The translations under genes were made by a program, and so were the position numbers. The notes below the pieces were generated by a model. The model saw nothing but the letters and a program-made list of their open reading frames with translations, searched no databases and had not been told where the DNA came from. From Diphasiastrum complanatum (Eukaryota; Streptophyta; Lycopodiopsida; Lycopodiales; Lycopodiaceae): 64,000 nt of DNA. The stretch lies in NCBI GenBank assembly GCA_029204225.1, contig CM055106.1, forward strand, positions 1,980,738-2,044,737, given 5' to 3'. Shown in pieces: positions 10,899 through 22,018 of the stretch (positions within the stretch are counted from its first letter, which is position 1; every line of letters starts with the position of its first letter).

Positions 10899-11720
10899 TG
10901 TAGAAAAAGTACAAAATAGAACAAGAGTGGATCCTAATCTGATCCTCAAGAGGGATTGGATGTTAGATTTACTTGATCTATCAATCTACATAAGATTAAG
11001 ATCAATCTAGATCAATTCTAGACATAAAAACCTAACAAGAACAATCATTAATTAAGGTAAATGTACTTGCTAGTTTCACACGTGTGAAACCCTGTTAGAG
11101 TATGGACTCCAACCTGAAAACAAAATACACTATGATAGAACCTCAAAACAATCAAAACAGACGTAAACAAATAAAGAGAATTACACAAAATTGCTTCCAA
11201 AATCAAGATTGATGTTTCATGTTGATTGTGGCCAAATATGCCTCTATATATACACTTTTTGGAGCTTGAGGTATTGATCATGCATCAGATCTCACACGTG
11301 TGAGGATGCTTTGTCATCATCATGCAAATTTGACACTTGGTTCAAATTTTTTATTTTGAGCATTTTTGGTCCAATTTCCTACTATATGGAGATCTTCATG
11401 AAAATCTTCTAGAAGCAAAAACTCACATACTTCAAATTTTTCCACACGTGTGAGCTGTCCTCTACACATGGGATGTGACACCTATCCAAAGTATTTGGCT
11501 CATGCAATCAATAGATTGATGTCATGTGTCATATATCTAGAAAACTAGTTTTTGGCCTTTTTAGCCACTAGAACTTAAATTAAATCATATATACAACATA
11601 TATGATTCTGGTACATGACAAGTACACTAATTTCACACGTGGGAACAGGCGCCACACACGTGTGTTTATCCTATATACAAGATTTTGGCCTCTACCAAGC
11701 ATGATTTTTGCATTTTCACA
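10899..11720 (-). repeat. Family E 5' LTR, 822 bp
   Basis: In minus orientation it runs TGTGAAAATG...TTTTTCTACA. It is bounded by the primer site on one side and by family A LTR sequence on the other, where the next five bases are GAAAA (TTTTC on the element strand). It contains at least five CACACGTG-type palindromes (near 11076, 11289, 11441, 11631, 11652) and a TATA box. Length and sequence closely match 32063-32884. Confidence 0.9.
11244..11252 (-). promoter_or_regulatory. TATA box of family E LTR
   Basis: The minus strand reads TATATATAG followed by AGGC. The same motif is at 32531-32539 in the partner LTR. Confidence 0.5.
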
Positions 11721-11801
11721 GAAAATCCGCGGAATTGGATAAACAGTTGGATGAAGATTAAAAACCAATTAGTCGATTAGTAGGAAGGAGAATAATCCAA
11801 C
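11721..11801 (-). repeat. First 81 bp of a family A LTR
   Basis: On the minus strand this begins TGTTGGATTATTC and ends GCGGATTTTC, where family E is inserted. The rest of this LTR appears to be 32885-34019, which begins with the same TTTTC, the expected 5-bp duplication. Confidence 0.8.
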
Positions 11802-11805
11802 ATTG

Positions 11806-12754
11806 TCATGTGAGATGAGGCTCCACTATCAATCCACCATCATTTCCATCTATATTTGCAAGCAAACTTGAAGTCATAATAAGAGTTTCACAAATGTTAT
11901 GCTCTTCTTCATCTATTGCTAGATTTTCTTGCCTCTCACCTTGCTCTCTTTTCTTCTTATGACATTCATTAGCAAAATGACCTTTATTCCCACAATAAAA
12001 GCACTTGAACTTTGACTTATCTTTCTTAGTAGAAGAGGAAGAGGAAGAGTGATCATCATGATCCAAGTTACCACCTTTGGACCATTTTCCTTTGCCTTTA
12101 CCTTTGCCTTTGACTTTGCCTTTGCCTTTTGTAAAGAAAGCCTCTTCACCTCCACGTTGCACGGATGCACCATCAAACTTTGATTGCAACCTATGTTCTT
12201 CAGCCAATAAGATTTCTTGCAAGTCAACCACACATGGCAAGACTCTTGGAATGCCAAACTTTGCACAGGGTTAGCATGTTCATCTAACAAACCATTCAAC
12301 ATAACTTGGAGTATTTCACCATCTTTTATGCTTTCATCAATGCATGCTAGACCATCACTTAAGGACTTAACCCTCAAGACAAATGCATGAGAACTTTCTC
12401 CCTCTGTTTGTCTACTAGAAAATATTTGCCTCCTTAGGGTCAATACCCTAGATGTGGACTTTGATTCAAAGAGCTTCTTCAAGGCATTCCATGCATCACT
12501 TGCACTTTGACACTTACCAACTTCCTTGAGAAGTTCATTGGTAACATTCATTTTAATGATATGAAGAGCCCTTTAGCCTTCTTATCAAACCTTTGTGGCT
12601 CTTGAACTGTGGGTGGTCTCTCTTCAGTTCCTGCAACTATGTCTATGAGTCCATTCAACTCGAGTAAGGACTCCATCCTCACTTTCTAGGTAGAGTAGTT
12701 TGATGAACTCAACCTATCATTAGTTTCTAACATGATCCCACCATTGGAAGCCAT
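11806..12754 (-). pseudogene. Family F3 gag and protease start, broken
   Basis: Starts at the ATG ending at 12754 (MASNGGIMLE, SSNYST). The tryptophan expected after NYST is a TAG stop. Gag then reads KVRMESLLELNGL, MNVTNELLKEVGKC, RVLTLRRQIF and, after a frame change near 12240, an EEHRLQS...KGKGKGK stretch. One CCHC knuckle is present (CFYCGNKGHFANEC). Protease begins near 11830 (a DSGAS-like reading) and is cut after SHMT. Confidence 0.82.
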
Positions 12755-13909
12755 GAATATAATGATTTTTCAGCTTTTAGGTTCTGTCCTAATGCACCTA
12801 GCGCTCACTTTTCTCTCAACAAATGATGGATAAGGATATCTCAGAAGATCTAGGACCCTAAAACACTTCTATCTTGAACCTAGCTGGTTTCCAAGTGTAG
12901 AAAGGAAGATTGAGACAATGTAATGCTTTGCACACACTAAGAATGGATTACAAACTCAAACCAGCTTGAATGCACTCTTTCTTAAGCTCTCAAACTTTCC
13001 AGCAAGTGACCAAATCAAGTTATATTGTGAAGAGTTACTTGCATTCTTAGAAAATACACAAGACTAATAGGCCGCCAAGAATACCTAGAATGTAACAAAC
13101 TTGATCAACATATGATCAACACAAGAAGATATTGATTCAACCTATAAAACCACAAGTAAACCACACTTCTAAAAGTTTATAAGCTCCAGCAAGTAATAAA
13201 TACAAGCTTTAGAGGTGAATGAAAGAGCACACTTAGTGAATCACAAGACTAGCTTCACTAGCTTGTGAAATCTTGATGTTTAGATGTAGACCTCAGATCG
13301 CATGAGAATGTTCCTCAACCTGTTAAGAACCTGAAAACACATTCGCATAATGGTTAAAACCTTCCAGCAAATGCTCCAATCAAATTACATAAGGAGTGCT
13401 ACTTACATGCTCGACAAAGTACACCAAAATTTATTCCAAAATTGATGACAATCTTTACAATATTCTCTTCACAATGGAGCTTACAATATGTTCACCCAAA
13501 AAGAGATCTTTCATCCAGATGAGAGCTTTGCTCAACCTTTAGGAGAATTATAAACTCACTCAAAACAGCATTTTTTATTCATTTAAGGAGAAGGTTCATC
13601 CACTTAAGGAGAGTGTTCATCCAAAAAATGGAGATTGTCAACAATAGAATGAAAAGAACATTGTCAGTATTGAATATGCACAAGCCTCACAATCAAAAAA
13701 TGATTAGATGTGATGATCTGATCCAAAATAGCTTCTTCTCAGCCTATGATCTTCAAAAGACCTGAAATATGCTTTTGATCCACAAGTTCAACTCACAAAA
13801 CAAAGGTTAGTAAGAATTGATCAACAATGCAATGCATAATCATGCTAGAGCTGATCAAATATCCAAATATCACCATAAATGGAAACCTTACTAGAAATAA
13901 CAATCAATT
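12755..13909 (-). other. Family F3 leader between primer site and gag
   Basis: About 1.15 kb without coding signals, roughly twice the leader of the complete F copy. It presumably holds packaging signals. No motif identified. Confidence 0.55.
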
Positions 13910-13922
13910 AACTCTGATACCA
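13910..13922 (-). other. Family F3 primer-binding site
   Basis: The minus strand reads TGGTATCAGAGTT directly after the LTR end TTTTTTCACA, so it is primed by initiator tRNA-Met. Confidence 0.85.
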
Positions 13923-14574
13923 TGTGAAAAAAGTGGATCTTGAATGGTTCCAAACTCCCAAAATACTTGGCTAAGATCTTCGCACAACAAGCTACAAAAG
14001 CTAGAAATGGCAAAGCATCCTAATGCTACCTTTGATACACATGAACTTGACAAAGCATTCAAGAGACAAAAGAAGCTAATAAAAGTTACTGATGGCGGCC
14101 AAAAATAATAACAAATAGGGCACCCAACAACAGCCTGCCTCTTTTAAACCTCTTAAGATCATACACAAAAGCTTGAAGACAATACACAAGACAATGCTCT
14201 CAATGGAGGAAGAAACAATGACAATGATCTATTGATCTCAATGAACCATACAATAGGTTTCTCCAACCTGTTCTCCACAGATTTTAGTCTAATATAGGTG
14301 AGAGAGAAGACTCTCTATCCTCTCTCTAGAGCTTATGGCCCAATTTTAGGGCACCAATAGCCTAAAATAGCCAATTTCGACCTATATGTCCAAATAACAT
14401 GATTTTGGTGTCATTTCGAAGGTCCTAAAGTTTGAGACTTCTTCGATATGAAATATATACTAAAATAAAATTATCTAGGCCTCTTTCACACGTGTGAAAG
14501 GTTAGATCCAAAACTATGTGCCAAAAATACCAAATTTGGCCTAAAACTAGCTAGGAAATGTGACAATTTTCACA
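13923..14574 (-). repeat. Family F3 5' LTR, 652 bp
   Basis: On the minus strand TGTGAAAATTG...TTTTTTCACA, a length matching the other F LTRs. It contains a perfect TTTCACACGTGTGAAA palindrome near 14484. Confidence 0.8.
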
Positions 14575-14580
14575 CACTGT

Positions 14581-14765
14581 CACAGGTAAGGGAATCTCAA
14601 CTATAACCTTGATTTTAGAAGGGTCAGTAGAGATACCATCCTTTGATATGATATGTCTGAGTACAATCCCATGGGTTATCCAGATTTGGCACTTCTCAGG
14701 GTTTAGTGATTTTCCGAACTGTCGACACCGAATGAAGATCTTTTCAAGCGCTTCAAGATAACTCT
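14581..14765 (-). pseudogene. Ty3/gypsy reverse transcriptase fragment
   Basis: The minus strand reads LEALEKIFIRCRQFGKSLNP, EKCQIW, then HIISKDGISTDPSKIKVI. This is the conserved RT thumb-side region of Ty3/gypsy elements (typically LNPKKC...GHIVSKDGI.DP). It is about 60 residues with no flanking gypsy domains, and lies between the F3 LTR and an LTR-like region. Confidence 0.85.
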
Positions 14766-15416
14766 AGCATTCGTTAACCCTAAGCATTAGCACTATGCAT
14801 CCATTAACACTACGATCCACAATGAAAATAACTTACTCTTTCTCTCTCCCCCTTTTTCTCTCACAAAAAGCATAAGAACATGCAATCCCAATAATATTCA
14901 GATCCAACAATTAACAAATGCAACAAAAGCATGAGAGATGGAAGGAAAAAGTGATAGTGAGCAAAATCATTCACAAATCCATTCCATAAGAGAATTGTAT
15001 TGAAATGAGGATATGAACAAGTGTAGCAAACTTGAGTTTTCCCCTATTTATAGTGGAGAGGAGGGCTTGGCCTCAAAATCCTGTTGCCCCATTTCTACCT
15101 CCCTAATTGTTCAAACTTAAAAAAGAGTGGGAACCCATTCAAAATGGGAGGGAACCAATTTGAATTTGAACTTAAACCAATTTTGGTGGAAGTCCCAACT
15201 TTATTCACTAACTTGACATTTAGGCCCTGTGACATTAAAAGTCAAAAAAAGACCTAAAGTCCTTTTATTGACTTTTAACTATTCAAATTACTATGTAATC
15301 ATCGGGTTGGACTTACACACGCAGGGTGCCAAATCCCTTTCACTTATTAACTAGTATCCCCCGCCAAAACTGGTGGCGGTCCCACGACACCTCATGGGAT
15401 TTATTCATTTCGGGCT
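14766..15416 (-). repeat. Probable LTR or viral-type promoter region of an unidentified element
   Basis: It follows the degenerate ORF at 15493-17306 in minus orientation. It is AT-rich, with repeated CAAATTCAAATTGG-like stretches and a strong TATA box at 15041-15052. Terminal TG/CA borders and a primer site could not be fixed, so the class is open. Confidence 0.4.
15041..15052 (-). promoter_or_regulatory. Strong TATA box (TATAAATAGGGG)
   Basis: A near-consensus plant/retroelement TATA box, reading leftward into 15.0-14.8 kb. No open frame follows it now. Confidence 0.6.
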
Positions 15417-15492
15417 CTAGTTATGCTTGAATTGTACCTTAATGAGATGGTACTGCACCTTCTCCATGGATGGTTTCCGGTGCATCTTCAGT

Positions 15493-17306
15493 TTAATCTT
15501 GTTGGTTGATCTGAAAAGAATCATCAAATCTGGAAGCGGTATCATGGAACTGTTCGAATCTTCTTCCAAAGGATTGGAGTGCAAAGGGACCGGGGCTTTT
15601 GGGCATTTCAAAGATCTCATATGGGTCCAGTGGATTGGAATCATTGAACATATCCATGAAAGATTGTGTGTTCGAGGAAATGAAAGTCTGTGGGGGTGAG
15701 GCGGCTTGGGCAACTGTGATTGGAATGGTAGATCCAATTGTCACAGATTGAACCTGTGAGGAATCAGAGGTGAGGGATGCATTAGTGGATTGAGGGACAG
15801 GTAGCTCAGTGCGGGTTGTAGCAGGGGATGGAAGCGCAGTGGGGGTTGGTTGTCTAGTACGACGACGTGTTGCGGAAGGCGAGTCAAGAACGATGATCTC
15901 GCTGCGTACACGACATCGACAATGTGAACTCGATGCTTGATGCGAGGATTCAACTGGTGCCTCTTCATATATTGAGAGCACGGAATCCATACTGAAGCCA
16001 TGATTTTATTGTCAAGATGGGAGGCAGCAAGGAGAGACAATAACTAGCCAACAACAAACTGCTGCTTGGTATTGCTCTTAATAGCTCGTTTGAGCTCTCC
16101 GAAGATGGTTTTGAACCAGTTATATGGTTCCAGAGGGGCCTTGGCTATTTTGGCATGAGATTCAACTATCCTATGCAGTATCTGGAAAGAGATGTGGTCT
16201 TTCCTGAGGTTTCCAACCATCAGGAAGTTATTAGGGAGTTGAGCAACTACATGGATGACATGATCCCTAATGGCCTCTAACAGATAATTGTCTTGAATTC
16301 ATCTTCAATTGGATCTGGTATGGGTTCCGTTGATATCCAAGCTACATTTAGGACATTCAATAGAAAAGTGATCGGTGTATCCAAAATTCGATCCAATAAT
16401 GAAATCTCGCTCAAGTCAAACTGACTATCTTGTTGACACATATAGCTTGCTGTACAATCCAAGAGCTTGATTCTAGTTGACAATATCAGTTTGAGAGTCA
16501 TAATGTACTCTCCAATTTTTTACTGGTTGGCAGTCACATGTATGATCCGTTGTTGATGAATCATCATTCTCTTTTTGGGCTACTGGTTCGATAGTCCAAG
16601 TTATCGGATCCACTTTGACTGCACGTTCATGATTTTCAAAAGTGATTTTTTTAGTACTCTGATAGGGAAAAAATTTCTGACGGGGGATTGGTCTCGCCAA
16701 GAAGCCCTACAGGGGAAGGGCCCACACTTCCCTTACATGAGTGATTGGAGAATTGCCGCTTCCAATCCCGAGGGCCATCCCAACCACCCCGTGCTCCCCA
16801 GCCGATGAGGGTTTTCCAGGCCCCCAGAGACACGGCTGCAGGGAGGTGTAATTGCAATCTCAATCCTATCGGTCATGATGCCTAGACTTCTCGTCCTCTA
16901 GATCGTCCACCCCTCTATGTAGAAGTCCATGGAGGGGTCATCGCTACTGGTTCCCTCTCTCTGTTTCTGGTGGATCTAGTTTTGGGGGTTTGTTAGTACT
17001 GCCAGCTGGTCCGAGTGATTGCACTGGCGATCCAAATGGTATGAAAGGCTGGGTGGGTCTCGTGTAGTCGGTGGAAACGGCGTAAGTTAGATGCCATAAT
17101 CCCTCAATAATGAACTCATAGGTTTCGAAGTAACTATAACCCCCGCAATGTTGGGTCATAAATACAGTATCGCCTATCTGTAAGTGGGGGTGGAGCGCCG
17201 GGGTATAGAAGTAATAGTGGATAGCTCCTTTCCAGATTAATCGACAGACACCCCCTAGTGTAGGGTGGAACTGATTCTCATCCATTATGTTCAAGGGTCC
17301 AACCAC
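15493..17306 (-). pseudogene. Long degenerate ORF of an unidentified element, Pro/Ser/Thr-rich C-terminus
   Basis: Successive minus-strand frames read as one protein with a few frameshifts and one TAG: 17306-16944 (includes HYYFYTPALHPHLQIGDTVF and EGLWHLTYAVSTDYTRP), 16700-16473, 16501-16277 (SLLDRILDTPITFLLNVLNV), 16275-16046 (NNFLMVGNLRKDH, PLEPYNWFKTIFGELKRAI) and 15990-15493 (EIIVLDSPSATRRRTRQPTP, then a P/S/T-rich tail). The ancestral frame was at least 550 codons. I recognise no domain. A virus-like or retroelement origin is suggested by the neighbouring LTR-like promoter but is not shown. It is not a copia pol gene. Confidence 0.5.
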
Positions 17307-19736
17307 CCACGAGGGAGGGAGTAGGTGGGTATATTTTCCATCCTAGGTCTCTAGAGGCACCTACTATTTCAAAAGGGTCTCATATCTATAACTCAGAGTA
17401 CGATTTCGGGTGGTATTGCTCATGCTAGTCATTGGTACTTGTCAAGGTTCACTGCTAGGGGTCACACGAATGTAATTACTTGCAAATACTATAGAGATCT
17501 TTGTATGGATACTTAGTTAGCAATCATGGGTCAAATGAAATGAAGTCATCATCAATTATTTACTTGGAATGCATCACTAGAGTGGTCAACCGAGCATGGT
17601 GAAATAACCAAATAGTCATCAAACAATTATAATATCATGATTAGGTCCGTGCAGTGTGAGGGTGCCAGTTATACGCACCACCTTGTTTGGTAGGCGGTGG
17701 TATTTTGCCAACCGTCAGGCCTAGGTATTTCGCTAGGCAGTTCCAACAGTGGAGGTGACTATGACGACCCCTGACCGAGGTGGTGTATTTCAACCATGTA
17801 CGGTGACGGCCCGCTCTTCTATTTCAAAGAGGTTGAGCTTACGACTTAATCATACAAAACCCGATTTATTGCCAAATACAACATCAAGTGTAAATTTTGT
17901 TGACTAAACAACATACACTTAGGACTTCCAATCTTTGATATTCACTATCTTAAGATGAGACAGTGTAATTAGCATACCGAGTGCTTACTTATCGATAGAT
18001 AGAAACATACCAAGCCAACAATACTAAACAACCGAAATCAATCGTATACTACCATGTCCAACCTCAAGCAAAGTTATGCCATGTTAATGATACTACCACT
18101 ATTCAAACCATGAAATTGAATCTCATAACTCAAAAGATTTGAATTGAATGGGCTATCCAAACCATACTTTGGGAAGTGTACCTTATGTGTGGGAGAAGGA
18201 ACCGGTATGCCAATAGACGCCCCAAGTCATGAGCTCATGGCTCACCAATAAGTCACGTAGCCCTACCTTCAAGGTGACTATTCCCACGATTCCTCCATTG
18301 AGACGATTTGTAGATCGGTGCGGGTTCAGATGTCTCTAGTCTCCTCAACCTAATAAATCCGATGATCCCAGTCAAGGCAGGGCCATCGCACTCCAACGAA
18401 TCAGAATGGCAATGACTTGGTCAGTTCATAGCATATTGAACACTCGTTGAAGGCCTAAGGGTGTGATATGAATGAGGCGATTGGTGAGCTGCTCCCACCG
18501 GCCAGCATAGATTCACGTGTAGCTACGAACTTCTGTAATGCAATGCGAGGGCTAGTACAATGATCCGCTCCAGTCTGCCGGCCTAGGTTTGCCTGTAAGT
18601 GTTCGCTTCAACATCAATCACAGACCTGAAGGCTGACTGCACATTCTCAACACTGGCTCTTTAACCGCCACAGTGAATGAACGATGGCAGACCAGAATGT
18701 GGCGCGAATCTTCAAGAATCAAGAGTATATTTTGATGTAACAGTAGTAAGTACAGATTGAAAGTCACGATCTATCTCAGGTATGCGGATTGGGAGGGTGA
18801 TACAGATTGGTGACAAGAGGTGGCAACCATAATGGATATATAGTGGTCAGACCACAGTCACTCACCCCATAGGGACAAAAGAGAACTCTCAATTTAGGAG
18901 CCACATAAAGTGTTTAGTAGTATACAGAACTTCCGGGCACAGTAGTGTGTAATAATCACCATAGCATACGACACACGATCAAATGAGGGGAGATTCATTT
19001 CGGAAGCTTCAGATCAACACTCTTCCTGAACAGACTCCTATTCTTATACTACTAGTGCAGACCACTGTCTCCACGCAGACTACTGCGTCAGGATCACTTC
19101 ATGCGGATTGCTCTTCGAACCGGAAGGTTCCATATCTACTCAGTTACACAGAGATCAAGGAAAAGTATGAGCACAAACACTGCTCACTGCCTACATAACG
19201 GATGAAAAACAATCTTTAGTAAAGACAACACCACAACCATTGACTCTGATTCGCCAAAAGCGGCGGCTACCAAGAGGTTTGCTGTGTCTGTGACTGCACA
19301 CATCTCCTGCGTTTCTTCGGGCCTTGGTATACAATACTGTGAAGTTAATAGTAGTAGCAGCGAAAGCTCAGCTCGCTTCACCTACACCTCGGATATCCTT
19401 GAGCTCACGTGAATTATGACCAAAAGAAAGAAAAACACTCACTAATATCAACAACTTTCTCAACTCTTTTAGCTCTCTCCATCCGTTCACATTCATACAT
19501 GAAAATCGTTCCTCTCATCCCCTCACTCCTTCGTATTCTCTCACGTTCATGGAACAAGAGGCCCCTAAAGAGGCATCCCTCCAAGCTTCCCCTTCACAAT
19601 GCCAAATTTTCACTCTTCAAGGTTTTCACTCTTCAAGGCTTTCATTGAAAGGTGCCCCACTTTTTACATGGCTCTTAGTTGTGATTGGACTTGAAGTGGT
19701 CAAAATCCAAGGAGGACATCAAGGCAAAGGCAACAA
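17307..19736. other. Non-coding region, origin unclear
   Basis: No frame over about 80 codons has recognisable motifs. Part of it may be the leader of the degenerate element at 15493-17306. Base composition is more balanced than in the copia blocks around it. A GGCGGTGG-rich stretch lies near 17680-17780. Confidence 0.4.
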
Positions 19737-20297
19737 CTTGCAAAGCTCACATATGATGAGAATGGTAAGCAAGTGGAAGTTACTCATTTTGCATTTCTCA
19801 CATATTTTGGTGAATCTTTTTATGTAGATGAGGCTATGCAAGTGGATGGTGGTTTTCATGGATTGCAAGCAACTAATGGATTTGGAAAAGAAGTTTTGTT
19901 CAGTGATTTTGATGGTCAAGTTGAAGATCAATAGGTTGATCTCAAAGGGCTTCAAAAACACGAAAGGGCAAGTGATAATTTGGAGCTAGTAAAGAGCATC
20001 AAAGGGAAGTCAAGTGGCAAAGATAATTTGGATTTGTTTTTTAAGGTTATTAAAGAGTCAAGTAAGGTCAAGGGAGCAACAAGGAAGTGTTGTTCAAGTT
20101 CACTTTACTTGTTCTATCTCATGTTTGAGAAATTTCATGTGAATGTGTGCAAATTGTCAAGATATGGTGAAACTAGTTACATTGTTTTGCATCATTTTGA
20201 TGTTGGAGCCGTACTAGCATTTTTGGCCGATTTTGCTGATGGAAATTACGCTAAGGGAGGCTCATTATATCACTCATTCATGACTCACATTTATTGA
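19737..20297 (+). pseudogene. F-specific ORF, 3' half, second copy (one TAG stop)
   Basis: In one frame it reads GKQVEVTHFA, VDEAMQVDGG, FDGQVEDQ, then a TAG at 19932-19934, then NLELVKSIKG, ESSKVKGATRKC, LYLFYLMFEKFHVNVCKLSR and TSYIVL, ending at 20297. About two thirds of residues match the 443-codon ORF at 26716-28047, and DNA identity is higher still. After 20297 a neighbouring frame continues the match (LVGVIFQRYQ against LVAVIFQRVQ). Function unknown; no pfam-type motif recognised. Confidence 0.75.
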
Positions 20298-20700
20298 TTG
20301 GTTGGTGTTATTTTCCAGAGATATCAAAGGTGGAAGCATTAAGGAATTCATTCATTATGATTCTATGTTGGTTTTTCATCTTGATATGTAAAATTTGTGA
20401 GAAATTGGCAAAAATCTAGCTTGGTATTTTTTATGATAGAAGTTTGTAAGTGAATTTCACATGTGTGGAGGATGTTCCCACGTGTGGAGAATTGTAAAGT
20501 AAATCAAAATGTTTGATATAGGGGTCTCATAGAATTTCATAGTCAAGCATTTAGGTGTAGGATGTTGATAGGGTCAAATTTGGCATAGATGGCAAATTAT
20601 CCATTTCCACTTGTAATGCCAATATTGAGCCAAAATAGAGCCAAACTTGTGCCAATTAGAGTGTATACAAGTGTCATGCTTTTGTTTGATGAAGCTTAAG

Positions 20701-20822
20701 AGGTCCAATAGGATTTAGAGGTGGAACCTTGTGAGGTCCAATAGAAAATTGACGTGTGCTTGAATATAGTCCAATAGAATTTAGAGGTGCATGGATCAAT
20801 GGTCCAATAGGATTAAGAGGTG
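20701..20822 (+). repeat. Imperfect tandem repeat, four units of about 33 bp
   Basis: The phrase GGTCCAATAG(GA)TTTAGAGGTG recurs near 20701, 20734, 20767 and 20801 with changes. It lies in the non-coding part of F2. Confidence 0.65.
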
Positions 20823-21365
20823 GCAAAGTGTGATCCAATCATAGTTAAGCATAGTGGTAGCTCATGAATCTATTAGTATCATTGTACTCCTCCTTTTGGA
20901 TCTAATTGATTTTGAGATTGAGTGGATTTTGAGTGTCATTGAATTTCTAGCTTTCTCTCTCTACCCGAGAGCTCTTGATGGTTTTTCTCTCTCTACCCGA
21001 GGAGAGCAGCTTGTTTTTACTTAGAATACTTTTGGAACACTTCCCACACGTGTGAGTGAGAGTTGGAAGTGATTGAATGCATGTAGTAGTGTGTTTTTGC
21101 CATAGAATCAAAGATAGATCTTGAATCTCAATCTAGTCTTGATCTTGGTGCATCTACACACCTTAGGAGATCACAAGTACATGTAGTGGACAATCCACAC
21201 GTGTGAAATTCAACAAAATTGATGTAAGAAATAGTGAAGCATCCAATATGGACACTATTAGTTATGAAAGCTATTAGAAAAATATAGAGAGGAGGTCTAT
21301 TCTTAGAATGGAGATCATTCTTAAGATGGATCAAAGTGGTGTGGTAAAACTAGTTGAAGAGGGGG

Positions 21366-22018
21366 TGTGAAAAATGTCAACTAGTTTAGTTGGTCTAATT
21401 TGGCAATTTGGAGGCCAAAGCCAAATTTCAACTTAGAAATACATTTCTTAATGTCAATAAGGCCTAAAATAGCGCTCTTATTATTTTTAGCAAGTATGTA
21501 TGTGGATAAGGTCAGATTTAGACCTAATCTAATTGGCTAATATAGATACATTGCATTTAGTCACTAAAAACTAGGTTCTTGGTGAAGTAACTAGAAGTTG
21601 CTATTTCAAGAAAAGTTTAGGGAAAGTGGCCAAGTGACATTATGGCTAATATAAATAGTTGTACCAGCATGGAAAAATGATCTTCTTGTTCTCATTTTAT
21701 ATGGAGAACTTTCCTCTTTTGATTCTATGTCCATCTCTTTCATATTTCTCATGATATCTTGAGTTCTACTGTATAGAATGTGAATTTTCTTCTTGTATTT
21801 GGATACACACGTGTGAAGGATAGCGTGTTGCTGCTTTTGTATGGAAAGACATAGTTTCATATCATATCTTAGTAATTTTGATCAGATCTTCATGTATTTC
21901 CAAGTTCTAGCATGGCAGATGCATGATTTCTAGCTTGTTGATGATTTTAGATGTGCACTCCAATTTAGCCAAGGATCTATTGATCCATTAAGTGTGTTTT
22001 GGATCTGAGATTCTAACA
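21366..22018 (+). repeat. Family F2 3' LTR, 653 bp
   Basis: Begins TGTGAAAAATGTCAAC right after a polypurine tract and ends GATTCTAACA. Its length agrees with other F LTRs (644-652 bp), although the sequence has diverged. Contains ACACACGTGTGAAGG near 21804. Confidence 0.7.

Larger units (their letters stand above)
7776..11720 (-). mobile_element. Family E copia element, 5' part: LTR, gag, protease, integrase, deleted RT, start of RNase H
   Basis: Minus-strand order is LTR 11720-10899, primer site, gag-protease, integrase, then a short RT N-terminus fused to RNase H. The element stops at 7775 inside RNase H; its 3' remainder with the matching 822-bp LTR is at 31783-32884 on the plus strand. 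Internal deletions in gag (about 10198) and RT (about 8045) make it non-autonomous. It lies inside a family A LTR whose first 81 bp remain at 11721-11801. Confidence 0.85.
11802..14574 (-). mobile_element. Family F element, second copy (F3): LTR, leader, gag, start of protease
   Basis: Minus-strand order is 5' LTR (14574-13923), primer site, a long non-coding leader, gag, then protease cut at SSHMT by the family A LTR at 11801. Gag is clearly related to that of the complete F element at 25890-31148. Whether it carried the F-specific 443-codon ORF cannot be seen. Confidence 0.82.
19737..22018 (+). mobile_element. Family F element, third copy (F2): 3' half with the F-specific ORF and 3' LTR
   Basis: Plus-strand order is the 3' half of the F-specific ORF (19737-20297 and a shifted continuation), a non-coding stretch, a 3' tail matching the complete F element (a VRNSEASN-like reading near 21220), a polypurine tract (GAAGAGGGGG, ending at 21365) and an LTR. 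The 5' half is absent. Orientation is opposite to the complete F element. Confidence 0.75.

Noticed and set aside
6153-11806. Target-site duplication flanking the 6158-11801 A/E composite
   Set aside because: The flanking five bases (ATTCC and TTGTC) do not match, which fits a rearranged composite and not a simple insertion.
12077-12274. Plus-strand Pro-Leu repeat frame
   Set aside because: Antisense of the KGKGKGK stretch of family F3 gag.
15493-17306. Naming the degenerate ORF as an endogenous pararetrovirus
   Set aside because: No movement-protein, coat, protease or RT motif was seen in it; the promoter-like neighbour alone is not enough.
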